Shown here one piece after another: positions 6,775 through 14,585 of a DNA stretch of 50,930 nt. The notes under the pieces were generated by a model that was given only the letters and a program-made list of their open reading frames with translations, had not been told where the DNA came from and did no database searches. Position numbers and translations under genes: made by a program. The DNA is from an uncultured Bacteroidaceae bacterium (GTDB lineage Bacteria; Bacteroidota; Bacteroidia; Bacteroidales; Bacteroidaceae), in the NCBI GenBank assembly GCA_934271655.1, contig CAKQRW010000023.1, positions 1-50,930 on the forward strand, written 5' to 3'. The first letter of the stretch is position 1, and each line of letters opens with the position of its first letter.

Positions 6775-7977
6775 ATGGAAAAGAAGAAAGTTGTCGTTGC
6801 GTTCAGCGGCGGTCTCGACACATCATACACTGTGATGTATCTCGCAAAGGAAAAAGGTTATGAGGTCTATGCAGCATGCGCCAACACAGGCGGCTTCTCA
6901 GCCGAGCAGCTCAAGAAGAACGAGGAAAACGCCTACAAGCTGGGCGCTACCAAGTATGTCACCCTCGACGTCACACAAGAGTACTACGAGAAGTCTCTCA
7001 AGTACATGGTCTTCGGCAACGTGCTCCGCAACAACTGCTACCCTATCTCCGTGTCATCTGAGCGCATCTTCCAGGCTATCGCCATCGCACGCTACGCCAA
7101 GGAGATAGGCGCAAGCGCCATCGCTCATGGATCGACAGGAGCCGGCAACGACCAGATACGCTTCGACATGACTTTCCTCGTGATGGCTCCGGGCGTTGAC
7201 ATCATCACACTCACACGCGACGGCAACCTGAGCCGCCAGGAAGAGATAGACTACCTCAACAAGAACGGCTTCGCCGCTGACTTCACTAAGCTCAAGTATT
7301 CCTACAACGTGGGCATCTGGGGCACATCCATCTGCGGCGGAGAGATACTCGACTCCAAGCAGGGACTGCCTGAGTCAGCCTACCTGAAGCATCCTACAAA
7401 GGAAGGTCCTGAAATCCTGAAGCTCGGCTTCGAGAAAGGCGAGCTGTGCTCTGTCAACGGCACTCACTATGACGACAAGATAGCTGCCATCCAGGCAGTG
7501 GAGAAGATTGGCGCAGCTTACGGCATAGGCCGCGACTGCCATGTGGGCGACACCATCATAGGCATCAAGGGACGCGTTGGCTTCGAGGCCGCTGCCCCTA
7601 TGCTCATCATCGGCGCTCACCGTTTCCTGGAGAAGTACACTCTGTCTAAGTGGCAGCAGTACTGGAAGGACCAGGTGAGCAACTGGTACGGCATGTTCCT
7701 CCACGAGTCACAGTACCTGGAGCCTGTCATGCCAGACATCGAGGCCATGCTCACATCATCACAGCGCAATGTCACAGGCGAGGTCACTCTTGAGCTTCAC
7801 CCTCTCTGCTTCCAGACTGTGGGCGTTGACTCACCAAACGACCTTGTGAAGAACAAGCTCGGCGAGTATGGCGAGACAGCCAAGGCATGGTCGTCAGAGG
7901 ACGCGAAGGGATTCATCAAGGTCACTTCCACAGCCCTGCGCGCATACTATCTGGCTCATCCCAACGAGAGACAATAA
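6775..7977 (+). CDS. argG: Argininosuccinate synthase
   Basis: This cytoplasmic 400-residue enzyme joins citrulline and aspartate using ATP to give argininosuccinate, the penultimate step of arginine synthesis. The N-terminal ATP pyrophosphatase loop is AFSGGLDTSY (9-18). Further family signatures are HGSTGAGNDQIRF (about 116-128) and GTSICGGEI (about 183-191). Length is typical. A 165-bp gap separates it from the GNAT gene, containing the small palindrome GCATAAATATGC at about 6653-6664, which resembles a half of the candidate ArgR operator. Downstream is a 13-bp stem hairpin before argC. The substrate is ordinary citrulline only if the succinyl group has already been removed, as expected for Bacteroidota. 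Confidence 0.96.
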   Translation: MEKKKVVVAFSGGLDTSYTVMYLAKEKGYEVYAACANTGGFSAEQLKKNEENAYKLGATKYVTLDVTQEYYEKSLKYMVFGNVLRNNCYPISVSSERIFQAIAIARYAKEIGASAIAHGSTGAGNDQIRFDMTFLVMAPGVDIITLTRDGNLSRQEEIDYLNKNGFAADFTKLKYSYNVGIWGTSICGGEILDSKQGLPESAYLKHPTKEGPEILKLGFEKGELCSVNGTHYDDKIAAIQAVEKIGAAYGIGRDCHVGDTIIGIKGRVGFEAAAPMLIIGAHRFLEKYTLSKWQQYWKDQVSNWYGMFLHESQYLEPVMPDIEAMLTSSQRNVTGEVTLELHPLCFQTVGVDSPNDLVKNKLGEYGETAKAWSSEDAKGFIKVTSTALRAYYLAHPNERQ

Positions 7978-7993
7978 CTGAAGCCTCACATAA

Positions 7994-8080
7994 GGCGGGT
8001 CCTGTAGATTACCGCCATAGCTATGTAGGCGCTCATTGTTTTTTTATATTTGAGCACCTACTTAATGTACAGGACCCGCC
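7994..8080. other. Nested hairpin between argG and argC
   Basis: A perfect 13-bp outer stem GGCGGGTCCTGTA (7994-8006) / TACAGGACCCGCC (8068-8080) encloses a 43-bp miniature of the 187-bp element (8022-8064). There is a T run in the middle (8039-8045) but none after the outer stem. It could attenuate, stabilise or process the argG-argC transcript. Confidence 0.7.
8022..8064. repeat. 43-bp miniature of the 187-bp element
   Basis: TATGTAGGCGCTCAT (8022-8036) resembles the left end TAAGTAGGTGCTCAT of intact copies at 13 of 15 positions. TTTGAGCACCTACTTA (8049-8064) matches the right end. Only 12 bp separate them, so the internal 130-140 bp, including the nested hairpin, has been lost. Confidence 0.65.
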
Positions 8081-8097
8081 ATAACACACATGACACA

Positions 8098-9114
8098 ATG
8101 ATAAAAATAGGAATATTAGGGGCTGCAGGATATACAGGAGGTGAGCTCATCCGCCTCCTGCTCAACCACCCTGAGGCAGAGATAGTCTTTGCCAACTCAG
8201 AGTCAAATGCCGGCAACAAGGTGCATGAGGTGCATGAGGGACTGCTTGGTGACACCGAACTGGAGTTCACAAGCGAGATGCCATTCGACAAGGTCGACGT
8301 GGTCTTCTTCTGCTTCGGACATGGCAAGAGCGAGGCTTTCCTCAAGGAGCACACCATACCAGCCAACGTGAAGATAATAGACCTGGCGCAAGACTTCCGC
8401 ATCAAGGGCAGCCATGACTACGTGTATGGCCTGCCGGAGACACACAAGGAGGCCATAGCCTCATGCCAGCATCTGGCCAATCCAGGCTGCTTCGCCACCT
8501 GCATACAGCTGGGACTGCTTCCTCTCGCCAAGGCCGGACTGCTCACACACGACATAGCCGTCAACGCCATAACTGGTTCGACAGGGGCAGGACAGAAGCC
8601 TGGCGCCACCACACACTTCTCTTGGCGCAACAACAACTTCTCTGTGTACAAGCTGTTCACACACCAGCATCTGCATGAGATAACGCAGACTCTCAACGAG
8701 CTTCGCCCAGCCGGCACGCCAAAGGTCATCGACACGCTCAACGAAGGCTATGAGGCTGACGGCATCACCGTGGACTTCATCCCGTACCGCGGCGACTTCG
8801 CGCGCGGCATCTTCTGCACAGAGGTCATCACACTCGACAAGCCGGCAGAGGCTGCGGCCGTGGCTAAGCTATACAAAGACTTCTATGCCAGCGCTGCCTT
8901 CACACACTACTCCGACAAGGCTCCAGACCTCAAGCAGGTGGTCAACACCAACAAGGCTATCGTGCACACCGAGGTGTTCGGACGCAAGGTGGTGGTGACA
9001 AGCATGATAGACAACCTCCTCAAGGGAGCTGTGGGACAAGCCGTACAAAACATGAACATAATGTTCGGCATCGACGAGAAAGCCGGACTCAACCTCAAGG
9101 CTTCGGCCTTCTAA
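8098..9114 (+). CDS. argC: N-acyl-gamma-glutamyl-phosphate reductase
   Basis: This 338-residue NADPH-dependent cytoplasmic enzyme reduces the acylglutamyl phosphate to the semialdehyde. The Rossmann start IGILGAAGYTGGEL (3-16) fixes the start at ATG 8098; an upstream in-frame ATG at 8050 would lie inside the hairpin and add residues the family lacks. The active-site cysteine is Cys131 in NPGCFATC. The substrate may be the N-succinyl form, as in other Bacteroidota. The TAA stop codon (9112-9114) is the first three bases of a complete 187-bp palindromic element, so the insertion lies exactly at the end of the gene and may have replaced the original C-terminus or stop. Confidence 0.95.
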   Translation: MIKIGILGAAGYTGGELIRLLLNHPEAEIVFANSESNAGNKVHEVHEGLLGDTELEFTSEMPFDKVDVVFFCFGHGKSEAFLKEHTIPANVKIIDLAQDFRIKGSHDYVYGLPETHKEAIASCQHLANPGCFATCIQLGLLPLAKAGLLTHDIAVNAITGSTGAGQKPGATTHFSWRNNNFSVYKLFTHQHLHEITQTLNELRPAGTPKVIDTLNEGYEADGITVDFIPYRGDFARGIFCTEVITLDKPAEAAAVAKLYKDFYASAAFTHYSDKAPDLKQVVNTNKAIVHTEVFGRKVVVTSMIDNLLKGAVGQAVQNMNIMFGIDEKAGLNLKASAF

Positions 9115-9298
9115 GTAGGTGCTCATAATTATTTATATATTTGGCGTACTCTATCTTGAGGCAGATTTTTCTTCTGTTTGAAGGAGCTATGCGGGCATAG
9201 TGACTGATAAACAGAAGGAAAATATGACCGAGAGAGAGTGCGGCAAATATGAGAGCGGCTTACTTCGATACTATAAAATAATTTTGAACACCTACTTA
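9112..9298 (+). mobile_element. 187-bp palindromic element, complete copy A
   Basis: It begins TAAGTAGGTG and ends CACCTACTTA, perfect 10-bp terminal inverted repeats. In the middle is a nested hairpin: TTCTGTTTG-like and CAAACAGAA-like arms (imperfect here, near 9169-9223) around CTATGCGGGCATAG. It has the same length (187 bp) as copies B and C and about 90% identity by eye. It encodes no protein. It separates argC from argD and is probably a non-autonomous element of the MITE type, though no transposase with matching ends is in the window. Confidence 0.85.
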
Positions 9299-9317
9299 AC
9301 AACAACAAGATAAAAAA

Positions 9318-10460
9318 ATGCAACTTTTCAACGTATACTCATTATTTGACATCACCATAGACAAAGGCAAGGGATGCCACGTGTGGGACGACAAAGGCCA
9401 GGAATATCTCGACCTCTACGGCGGACACGCTGTCATCTCCATAGGACACTGCCATCCACACTACGTGGAGGCTATCAGCAACCAGGTAGCCAAGCTCGGA
9501 TTCTACAGCAACTCAGTGCAGAACCCTCTGCAGAAGCAGCTGGCAGAGCGCCTGGGCAAGGCATGCGGCTACGAGGACTACCAGCTCTTCCTCATCAACA
9601 CAGGAGCTGAGGCCAACGAGAACGCCATGAAGCTCGCCTCTTTCTACAACGGACGCACACGCATCCTCTCGGCAGAGAAGGCTTTCCACGGACGCACATC
9701 ATTGGCCGTGGAGGTGACCAACAATCCCAAGATCATAGCTCCTATCAACAACAACCACCATGTCACATACCTCCCGCTCAACGACATCAAGCCATGGGAG
9801 GAGGAGATACAGAAGGGCGACGTGTGCGCTGTCATCCTGGAGTGCATCCAGGGAGTGGGCGGCATCAGAGTGGCAAGCAAGGAGTTTCTCCAGGCTCTCA
9901 GGAGCCTCTGCTCAGAGCACAACACTGTGCTCATCTGCGATGAGATACAGTGCGGCTACGGACGCTCAGGCAAGTTCTTCGCCCACCAGCATGCAGGCAT
10001 ACAGCCCGACATCATCACCGTGGCAAAGGGCATATGCAACGGATTCCCTATGGCGGCCGTGCTCATCTCTCCAAAGTTTGAGCCTGTGGCAGGACAGCTT
10101 GGCACTACCTTCGGCGGCAACCATCTCGGATGCGCTGGCGCGCTCGCTGTGCTCGACGTGATGGAGCAGGACAACCTTGTGGACAACGCCGCCAAAGTGG
10201 GTGACCACCTCATCAGCACACTCACAGCAGAGATGAAGGCTGGCAACCTGCCTCATGTCATCGACGTGAGGGGCAAGGGCCTCATGATAGGAATAGAGCT
10301 TGATGTGCCTTACAAGGACATACGCAACCGTCTGGTCAAGGAGCAGCACTGCTTCACAGGATGCGCAGGCACCAACGTGCTCCGTCTGCTTCCGCCGCTC
10401 TGCCTTACCATCGAAGAGGCTGACGACTTCATCAAGAGGTTTAAAGCGGCTCTCGCATGA
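9318..10460 (+). CDS. argD: N-acylornithine aminotransferase
   Basis: This 380-residue class III PLP-dependent aminotransferase converts the acylglutamate semialdehyde to acylornithine with glutamate as amino donor. Visible motifs are LINTGAEANENAMKLA (PLP phosphate region, about 93-108), CDEIQCGYGRSG (aspartate contacting the PLP ring nitrogen) and VAKGICNGFPMAAV with the Schiff-base lysine at about 237. Length is normal. Genomic context with argC and argG makes arginine synthesis far more likely than a catabolic role. It starts 19 bp after the end of element A, so any read-through from argC must cross 187 bp of strongly structured RNA. Confidence 0.94.
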   Translation: MQLFNVYSLFDITIDKGKGCHVWDDKGQEYLDLYGGHAVISIGHCHPHYVEAISNQVAKLGFYSNSVQNPLQKQLAERLGKACGYEDYQLFLINTGAEANENAMKLASFYNGRTRILSAEKAFHGRTSLAVEVTNNPKIIAPINNNHHVTYLPLNDIKPWEEEIQKGDVCAVILECIQGVGGIRVASKEFLQALRSLCSEHNTVLICDEIQCGYGRSGKFFAHQHAGIQPDIITVAKGICNGFPMAAVLISPKFEPVAGQLGTTFGGNHLGCAGALAVLDVMEQDNLVDNAAKVGDHLISTLTAEMKAGNLPHVIDVRGKGLMIGIELDVPYKDIRNRLVKEQHCFTGCAGTNVLRLLPPLCLTIEEADDFIKRFKAALA

Positions 10461-10496
10461 TTTTTCACCACCACAGACCAATGACAAGTTTCATCC

Positions 10497-11030
10497 ATGC
10501 AGCATTATCTTGACAAGTTCCGCTTCTGTCCAGCATGCGGCTCAGAGCATTTCCGTGTCAACGACACGAAGTCCAAGCGATGTGACGACTGCGGATTCAC
10601 CTACTACTACAACTCGGCAGCGGCTACCGTAGCCATCATCGAGAACGAGAAAGGTGAGGTGCTGGTGGCACGCAGGGCATGCGAGCCCGCCAAAGGCACG
10701 CTCGACATCATCGGCGGATTCGTCGACCCGGGAGAGAGAACAGAGGAAGCCATTGTGAGGGAGATAAAGGAGGAGACAGGCATAGAGGTAGAGGAAGGCC
10801 AGCTGAGGTATCTCTTCTCCATGCCCAACACCTATGACTACAGCAACTTCATCGTGCGTACGACTGACAGTTTCTTCCACATCATGATTCCGTCGGCCAC
10901 TCCCTTTCAGGCAAAGGACGATGTGGCGGAATGCTGGTGGGTGAAGAAGTCTGAGCTGAACACAGCTGAAATAGGTCTCGACTCCATCCGCAATGGCATG
11001 GAGAAATGGCTGAAAGAGCAAAAGAAGTAG
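10497..11030 (+). CDS. Nudix hydrolase with N-terminal zinc ribbon
   Basis: The 177-residue protein has a zinc ribbon formed by CPAC (about 12-15) and CDDC (about 31-34), followed by a Nudix domain whose box GFVDPGERTEEAIVREIKEE is complete (G-x5-E-x7-REUxEE). Nudix enzymes cleave nucleoside diphosphates linked to another group. The zinc ribbon arrangement resembles NudC-type NADH pyrophosphatases, but the protein is shorter than NudC and the substrate is not readable. It follows argD by 36 bp and ends the run; a functional tie to arginine synthesis is not evident. The start at 10497 puts the first cysteine pair near residue 12; another ATG at 10481 is out of frame. Confidence 0.85.
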   Translation: MQHYLDKFRFCPACGSEHFRVNDTKSKRCDDCGFTYYYNSAAATVAIIENEKGEVLVARRACEPAKGTLDIIGGFVDPGERTEEAIVREIKEETGIEVEEGQLRYLFSMPNTYDYSNFIVRTTDSFFHIMIPSATPFQAKDDVAECWWVKKSELNTAEIGLDSIRNGMEKWLKEQKK

Positions 11031-11098
11031 AGTCGCGCGCAGCGGCTTCTCATGACCGCAACAAAAGGCGACATACTCATATATAAGGCTACAGCATA

Positions 11099-11285
11099 TA
11101 AGTAGGTGTTCAAAATTATTTTACAGTATCAAAGTACGATGCTCTCATATTTGCCACACTCTCTCTTGGTCATCTTTTCCTTCTGTTTATCAGTCACTAT
11201 GCCCGCATAGCTCCATCAAACAGAAGGAAAATCTGCCCGGGGATAGAGCACGCCAAATATAAAAATAATTATGAACACCTACTTA
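11099..11285 (-). mobile_element. 187-bp palindromic element, complete copy B
   Basis: Terminal repeats are TAAGTAGGTG (11099-11108) and CACCTACTTA (11276-11285). Its reverse complement aligns along its whole length with copies A and C. The inner arms CCTTCTGTTT and AAACAGAAGG enclose the short stem around CTATGC. It lies 68 bp after the Nudix gene, orientation opposite to copies A and C. Confidence 0.85.
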
Positions 11286-11340
11286 TTATTATAAAGAGGC
11301 TGCCATATACAAGAAGGCTGCAGCCGCTTATAATGTGCAT

Positions 11341-11375
11341 AACGGGAAGAAGGCCCTTGCGGTCTTCTTCCCGTT
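11341..11375 (+). terminator. Intergenic hairpin, probable terminator of the arg run
   Basis: AACGGGAAGAAGGCC (11341-11355) pairs with GGTCTTCTTCCCGTT (11361-11375), a 15-bp stem with one G-U pair and a 5-nt loop. It is preceded by another imperfect stem at about 11288-11334 containing GGCTGCAGCC. The following T run is short. Confidence 0.65.
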
Positions 11376-11580
11376 TCCGCGTCATCTGCCACACCCACTT
11401 TCCTCCTGCATTAGCGCTGCGGCATTGCAGCTGGACATGCCATACAGACAGCATTCACAATACGCCAACAAAAAAGAAGCACTACAATAAATAACGCTTT
11501 TTTTTCCTTACAAAACGGTGGATGATACACAACATGAAAGATTTTTAACTTCTAATAAAACCAATTTCACCAATTATAGC
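11376..11580. other. Gene-free spacer
   Basis: No supported ORF or RNA gene is seen between the terminator and the GH97 promoter. The sequence becomes AT-rich from about 11465 towards the promoter. Confidence 0.5.
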
Positions 11581-11588
11581 TAACTTTG
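11581..11588 (+). promoter_or_regulatory. GH97 promoter -7 box
   Basis: TAACTTTG fits TAnnTTTG and lies 92 bp before the GH97 start; a convincing -33 TTTG is not seen. Confidence 0.5.
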
Positions 11589-11679
11589 CACCTACATATC
11601 ACTAACCACAGCTCAAGACCTGTGAAGACCTTAACATATATAAAACAAATTGATAATCTATAACAAAATAACTACAGAA

Positions 11680-13617
11680 ATGAACAAAGTACTTTTGGGC
11701 ATAGCCTTGCTCACAGCATGCTGGAGCACAGCCTCGGCAGAGGAAAAGACATTCGCAAGTCCTGATGGACAAGTGCAGGTAACCATCAACGACGATGGCG
11801 GCACACCTACTTATGCTGTCAGATATGCAGCAGAGGAGTTCCTGAAGCCATCGCGACTGGGACTGCACACCAACATGGGAGACTACTCGCAAAACCTGTC
11901 CATGACAGACTTCACAACCAAGAAGGTGGAGGACCACTATGAGCTGCGCAACATCAAGCAGAGCCATGTGGACTATGAAGCGACAGAGGCTGTGGCATCA
12001 TTCACGCAGGACGGCAAGAAGGTCATGGACATAGTCTTCCGCGTGAGCAACCGCGACGTGGCCTACCGCTACCACATATACACAAAGGGCGACACCAAGG
12101 TGTGCGTCATCAATGGCGAGGCCAGCAGCTTCACCCTGCCAGATGGCACCACCACCTTCCTGTGCCCTCAGTCCAAGCCCATGGGCGGATTTGCCCGCAC
12201 AGCGCCAAGCTATGAGACATCATACACCCTCGACGACTCCATGGGCAAGAACGGATGGGGCGAAGGCTACAGCTTCCCCTGCCTCTTCAAGGTGGGCAGC
12301 AAGGGATGGGCTCTCATCAGCGAGACAGGAGTGGACGGACGCTACGTGGCAAGCAGGCTGCTCAATGTCAAAGACGGCACATACCGCATAGGCTTCCCGC
12401 AGCAGGGCGAGTGCAATGGCTGGGGCTCCACATCAGCAGCTGTGGCTCTGCCTTTCGACACGCCATGGCGCACCATCACAGTAGGCACCACTCTCGCCAA
12501 CATCGTGGAGACAACTGTCCCATTCGACCTCGTGGAACAAAAGTACAAGGCTTCCCAAGACTACACATACGGCAAGGGCTCATGGAGCTGGATCATCGGC
12601 ATGGACCCAAGCTGCAACTATGACGAGCAGAAGCGCTACATCGACTTCTCGGCAGCCATGGGCTACCAGACTGTGCTCATCGACGCGCTTTGGGACAAGC
12701 AGATAGGCTACGGCAAGATGGAGGAACTGGCACGCTACGGCAAGAGCAAGGGTGTAGGGCTGTTCCTGTGGTACAACTCTAACGGCACGTGGAACGACGC
12801 TCCGCAGTCGCCGCTGGGCAAGATGAACGACAGCCGCATTCGCCGCCAGGAGATGGCATGGATGAAGAAGACTGGCATCAAGGGCATCAAGGTAGACTTC
12901 TTCGGCGGTGACAAGCAGAACATGATGCAGCTCTATGAGGACATACTCGCCGACGCCAACGACTACGGCATCATGGTCATCTTCCACGGCTGCACACTGC
13001 CGCGCGGCTGGGAGCGCATGTTCCCAAGCTATGTGGCAAGCGAGGCCGTGCTGGCATCGGAGAACATGCACTTCTCACAAGGCTCTTGCGACGCTGAGGC
13101 CATGAACGCCTGCATCCATCCCTTCGTGCGCAACACCGTAGGCTCAATGGACTTTGGCGGCTCGACTCTCAACAAGTACTACAATGCAGACAACAAGCGC
13201 GGCTCCCAGCGACGCACCTCAGACGTGTGCGCACTCTCCACAGCCGTGCTCTTCCAGAGCTGCGTGCAGCATTTTGCCCTCGCACCCAACAACCTCACCG
13301 ATGCACCAGCGTGGGCCATCGACTTCATGAAGAGCGTGCCTACCACATGGGACGAGGTGAAGTTTATCGACGGCTATCCTGGCAAGTATGCCATCATAGC
13401 GCGCCGCAGCGGCGACAAGTGGTATGTGGCAGGCGTCAACGCCGAGAAGGCCACACTCACCAAGAAGGTCACCCTGCCTATGCTCAAGGCCGGGACAGCC
13501 AAGCTGTACAGCGATGATGCCCAGCTCAAAGGCAGCGTGAAGGATGTGAAGATTGGCAAGAAGAAGCAGATGACTGTGACCATACCTTGCAACGGCGGAC
13601 TGGTCATCATGCAGTGA
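11680..13617 (+). CDS. GH97 retaining alpha-galactosidase-like glycosidase
   Basis: From ATG 11680 the product is 645 residues with an export signal; LTAC at 11-14 could be a lipobox, or cleavage may follow ASA at 20. The N-terminal beta-sandwich (about 25-270) precedes a TIM barrel beginning near SWSWIIGMDPSCNYDEQKRY. Asp406 in GIKVDFFGGD fits the nucleophile of retaining GH97 enzymes, and Glu461 in LASENMHF fits the acid/base; the spacing of 55 equals that remembered for the Bacteroides alpha-galactosidase BtGal97b. The inverting SusB-type alpha-glucosidases lack the aspartate, so an alpha-galactosidase or related retaining activity is favoured. It acts in the periplasm or at the outer membrane. 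It stands alone, without a SusC/SusD pair beside it. Confidence 0.88.
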   Translation: MNKVLLGIALLTACWSTASAEEKTFASPDGQVQVTINDDGGTPTYAVRYAAEEFLKPSRLGLHTNMGDYSQNLSMTDFTTKKVEDHYELRNIKQSHVDYEATEAVASFTQDGKKVMDIVFRVSNRDVAYRYHIYTKGDTKVCVINGEASSFTLPDGTTTFLCPQSKPMGGFARTAPSYETSYTLDDSMGKNGWGEGYSFPCLFKVGSKGWALISETGVDGRYVASRLLNVKDGTYRIGFPQQGECNGWGSTSAAVALPFDTPWRTITVGTTLANIVETTVPFDLVEQKYKASQDYTYGKGSWSWIIGMDPSCNYDEQKRYIDFSAAMGYQTVLIDALWDKQIGYGKMEELARYGKSKGVGLFLWYNSNGTWNDAPQSPLGKMNDSRIRRQEMAWMKKTGIKGIKVDFFGGDKQNMMQLYEDILADANDYGIMVIFHGCTLPRGWERMFPSYVASEAVLASENMHFSQGSCDAEAMNACIHPFVRNTVGSMDFGGSTLNKYYNADNKRGSQRRTSDVCALSTAVLFQSCVQHFALAPNNLTDAPAWAIDFMKSVPTTWDEVKFIDGYPGKYAIIARRSGDKWYVAGVNAEKATLTKKVTLPMLKAGTAKLYSDDAQLKGSVKDVKIGKKKQMTVTIPCNGGLVIMQ

Positions 13618-13699
13618 AAGCATGCCTCAGCATAAGGGCACAACACAGTGAATCAGCAAAAAAGGCGGTTTCATACACACATTTTATCAAGAAATGTGA

Positions 13700-13728
13700 T
13701 TGAATGTCGAAAAAAAGCCGTACCTTTG
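13700..13728 (+). promoter_or_regulatory. rplS promoter
   Basis: TACCTTTG (13721-13728) matches TAnnTTTG, with TTG at 13700-13702 and an 18-bp spacer. It is 94 bp upstream of the rplS start. Confidence 0.65.
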
Positions 13729-13738
13729 CATCCGTTTT

Positions 13739-13787
13739 GGTGAAGCCGCTGTCTACAGGGAGACGAGTTCCCAGAGAATGCTTCATC
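13739..13787 (+). promoter_or_regulatory. Candidate structured rplS leader
   Basis: GGTGAAGC (13739-13746) pairs with GCTTCATC (13780-13787), enclosing an inner GTCT/AGAC stem (13751-13754 with 13761-13764). It lies between promoter and start codon of a ribosomal protein gene, where autoregulatory leaders are common. Binding by L19 is inferred. Confidence 0.45.
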
Positions 13788-13821
13788 GTAATTCTTTAAT
13801 TAACAAACAAATCAAACCATC

Positions 13822-14199
13822 ATGGCAGTAGATTTAATTAAAGTGGCTCGCGAGTCAATGCAGACATCAGAGCCAAAGCAGTTCCCATCATTCAAGGCTG
13901 GTGACACTGTAACAGTAGCTTACAAGATTATCGAGGGTTCAAAGGAGCGTATCCAGCTCTACCGCGGTGTTGTCATCAAGATCGCAGGCGAGCAGAGCAG
14001 AAAGCGTTTCACTGTTCGCAAGATGTCTGGCACAGTAGGTGTAGAGCGTATCTTCCCTATCGACTCACCAAACATCGACTCTATCGAGGTGAACAAGATT
14101 GGTAAGGTTCGTCGCGCCAAGCTTTACTACCTCCGCAATCTTACAGGTAAGAAGGCTCGTATCAAGGAAAAGCTTACCGGCAAGAAGCCACAGGCTTAA
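13822..14199 (+). CDS. rplS: 50S ribosomal protein L19
   Basis: The 125-residue protein matches L19 over its length: FKAGDTVTVAYKI, ERIQLYRGVVIKI, RKRFTVRKMSGTVGVERIFP and VRRAKLYYLRNLTGKKARIKEK. L19 sits at the 30S-50S interface. It is monocistronic here, with its own TAnnTTTG promoter, a structured leader and a terminator, not in the rpsP-rimM-trmD-rplS operon known from Proteobacteria. The lysine-rich C-terminus is usual. Confidence 0.97.
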   Translation: MAVDLIKVARESMQTSEPKQFPSFKAGDTVTVAYKIIEGSKERIQLYRGVVIKIAGEQSRKRFTVRKMSGTVGVERIFPIDSPNIDSIEVNKIGKVRRAKLYYLRNLTGKKARIKEKLTGKKPQA

Positions 14200-14228
14200 T
14201 CTTCAAGACGACTATCAAAGAAGAAATA

Positions 14229-14262
14229 GAGAGAAACGCTACGGCGGTTCTCTCTTTTCTTG
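14229..14262 (+). terminator. rplS terminator
   Basis: GAGAGAAAC (14229-14237) pairs with GTTCTCTC (14247-14254), followed by a T-rich tract. Confidence 0.75.
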
Positions 14263-14465
14263 TTTTTATGACTGGCACGAATCTACTGCGCGTCTCTATC
14301 CGGCACTTTATATAAGCAGCGTGATCAAATAGCGAGCAATCATTTCACATGCATGTGCCATATCATTTGCGCATATCTCATGGCACATACAGCCTGCACT
14401 GGGGCAAAAGGCACGAGATAAGCGAGAAAAACAGGCATACAAATCTTTATTATGAAAGAATTTCG
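14263..14465. other. Gene-free spacer with one hairpin
   Basis: The only structure seen is TGTGCCAT/ATGGCACA, an 8-bp inverted repeat at about 14354-14389. No ORF or RNA gene is supported. Confidence 0.5.
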
Positions 14466-14473
14466 TATCTTTG
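14466..14473 (+). promoter_or_regulatory. tyrS promoter -7 box
   Basis: TATCTTTG matches TAnnTTTG; the leader to the tyrS start is about 105 nt. Confidence 0.55.
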
Positions 14474-14585
14474 CACATAATTAGCTTTGCCACAGGCGGC
14501 TGCACACTGTGAACCAAGGCAAGACATGCCAACGGCACCATCCTGCAAGGCATAACAATACTGAAAACTAAAACAATACATAAAG

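Noticed and set aside
14263..14465. tRNA or other stable RNA gene in the gap before tyrS
   Set aside because: No cloverleaf or conserved T-arm words could be found; only a simple 8-bp inverted repeat is present.
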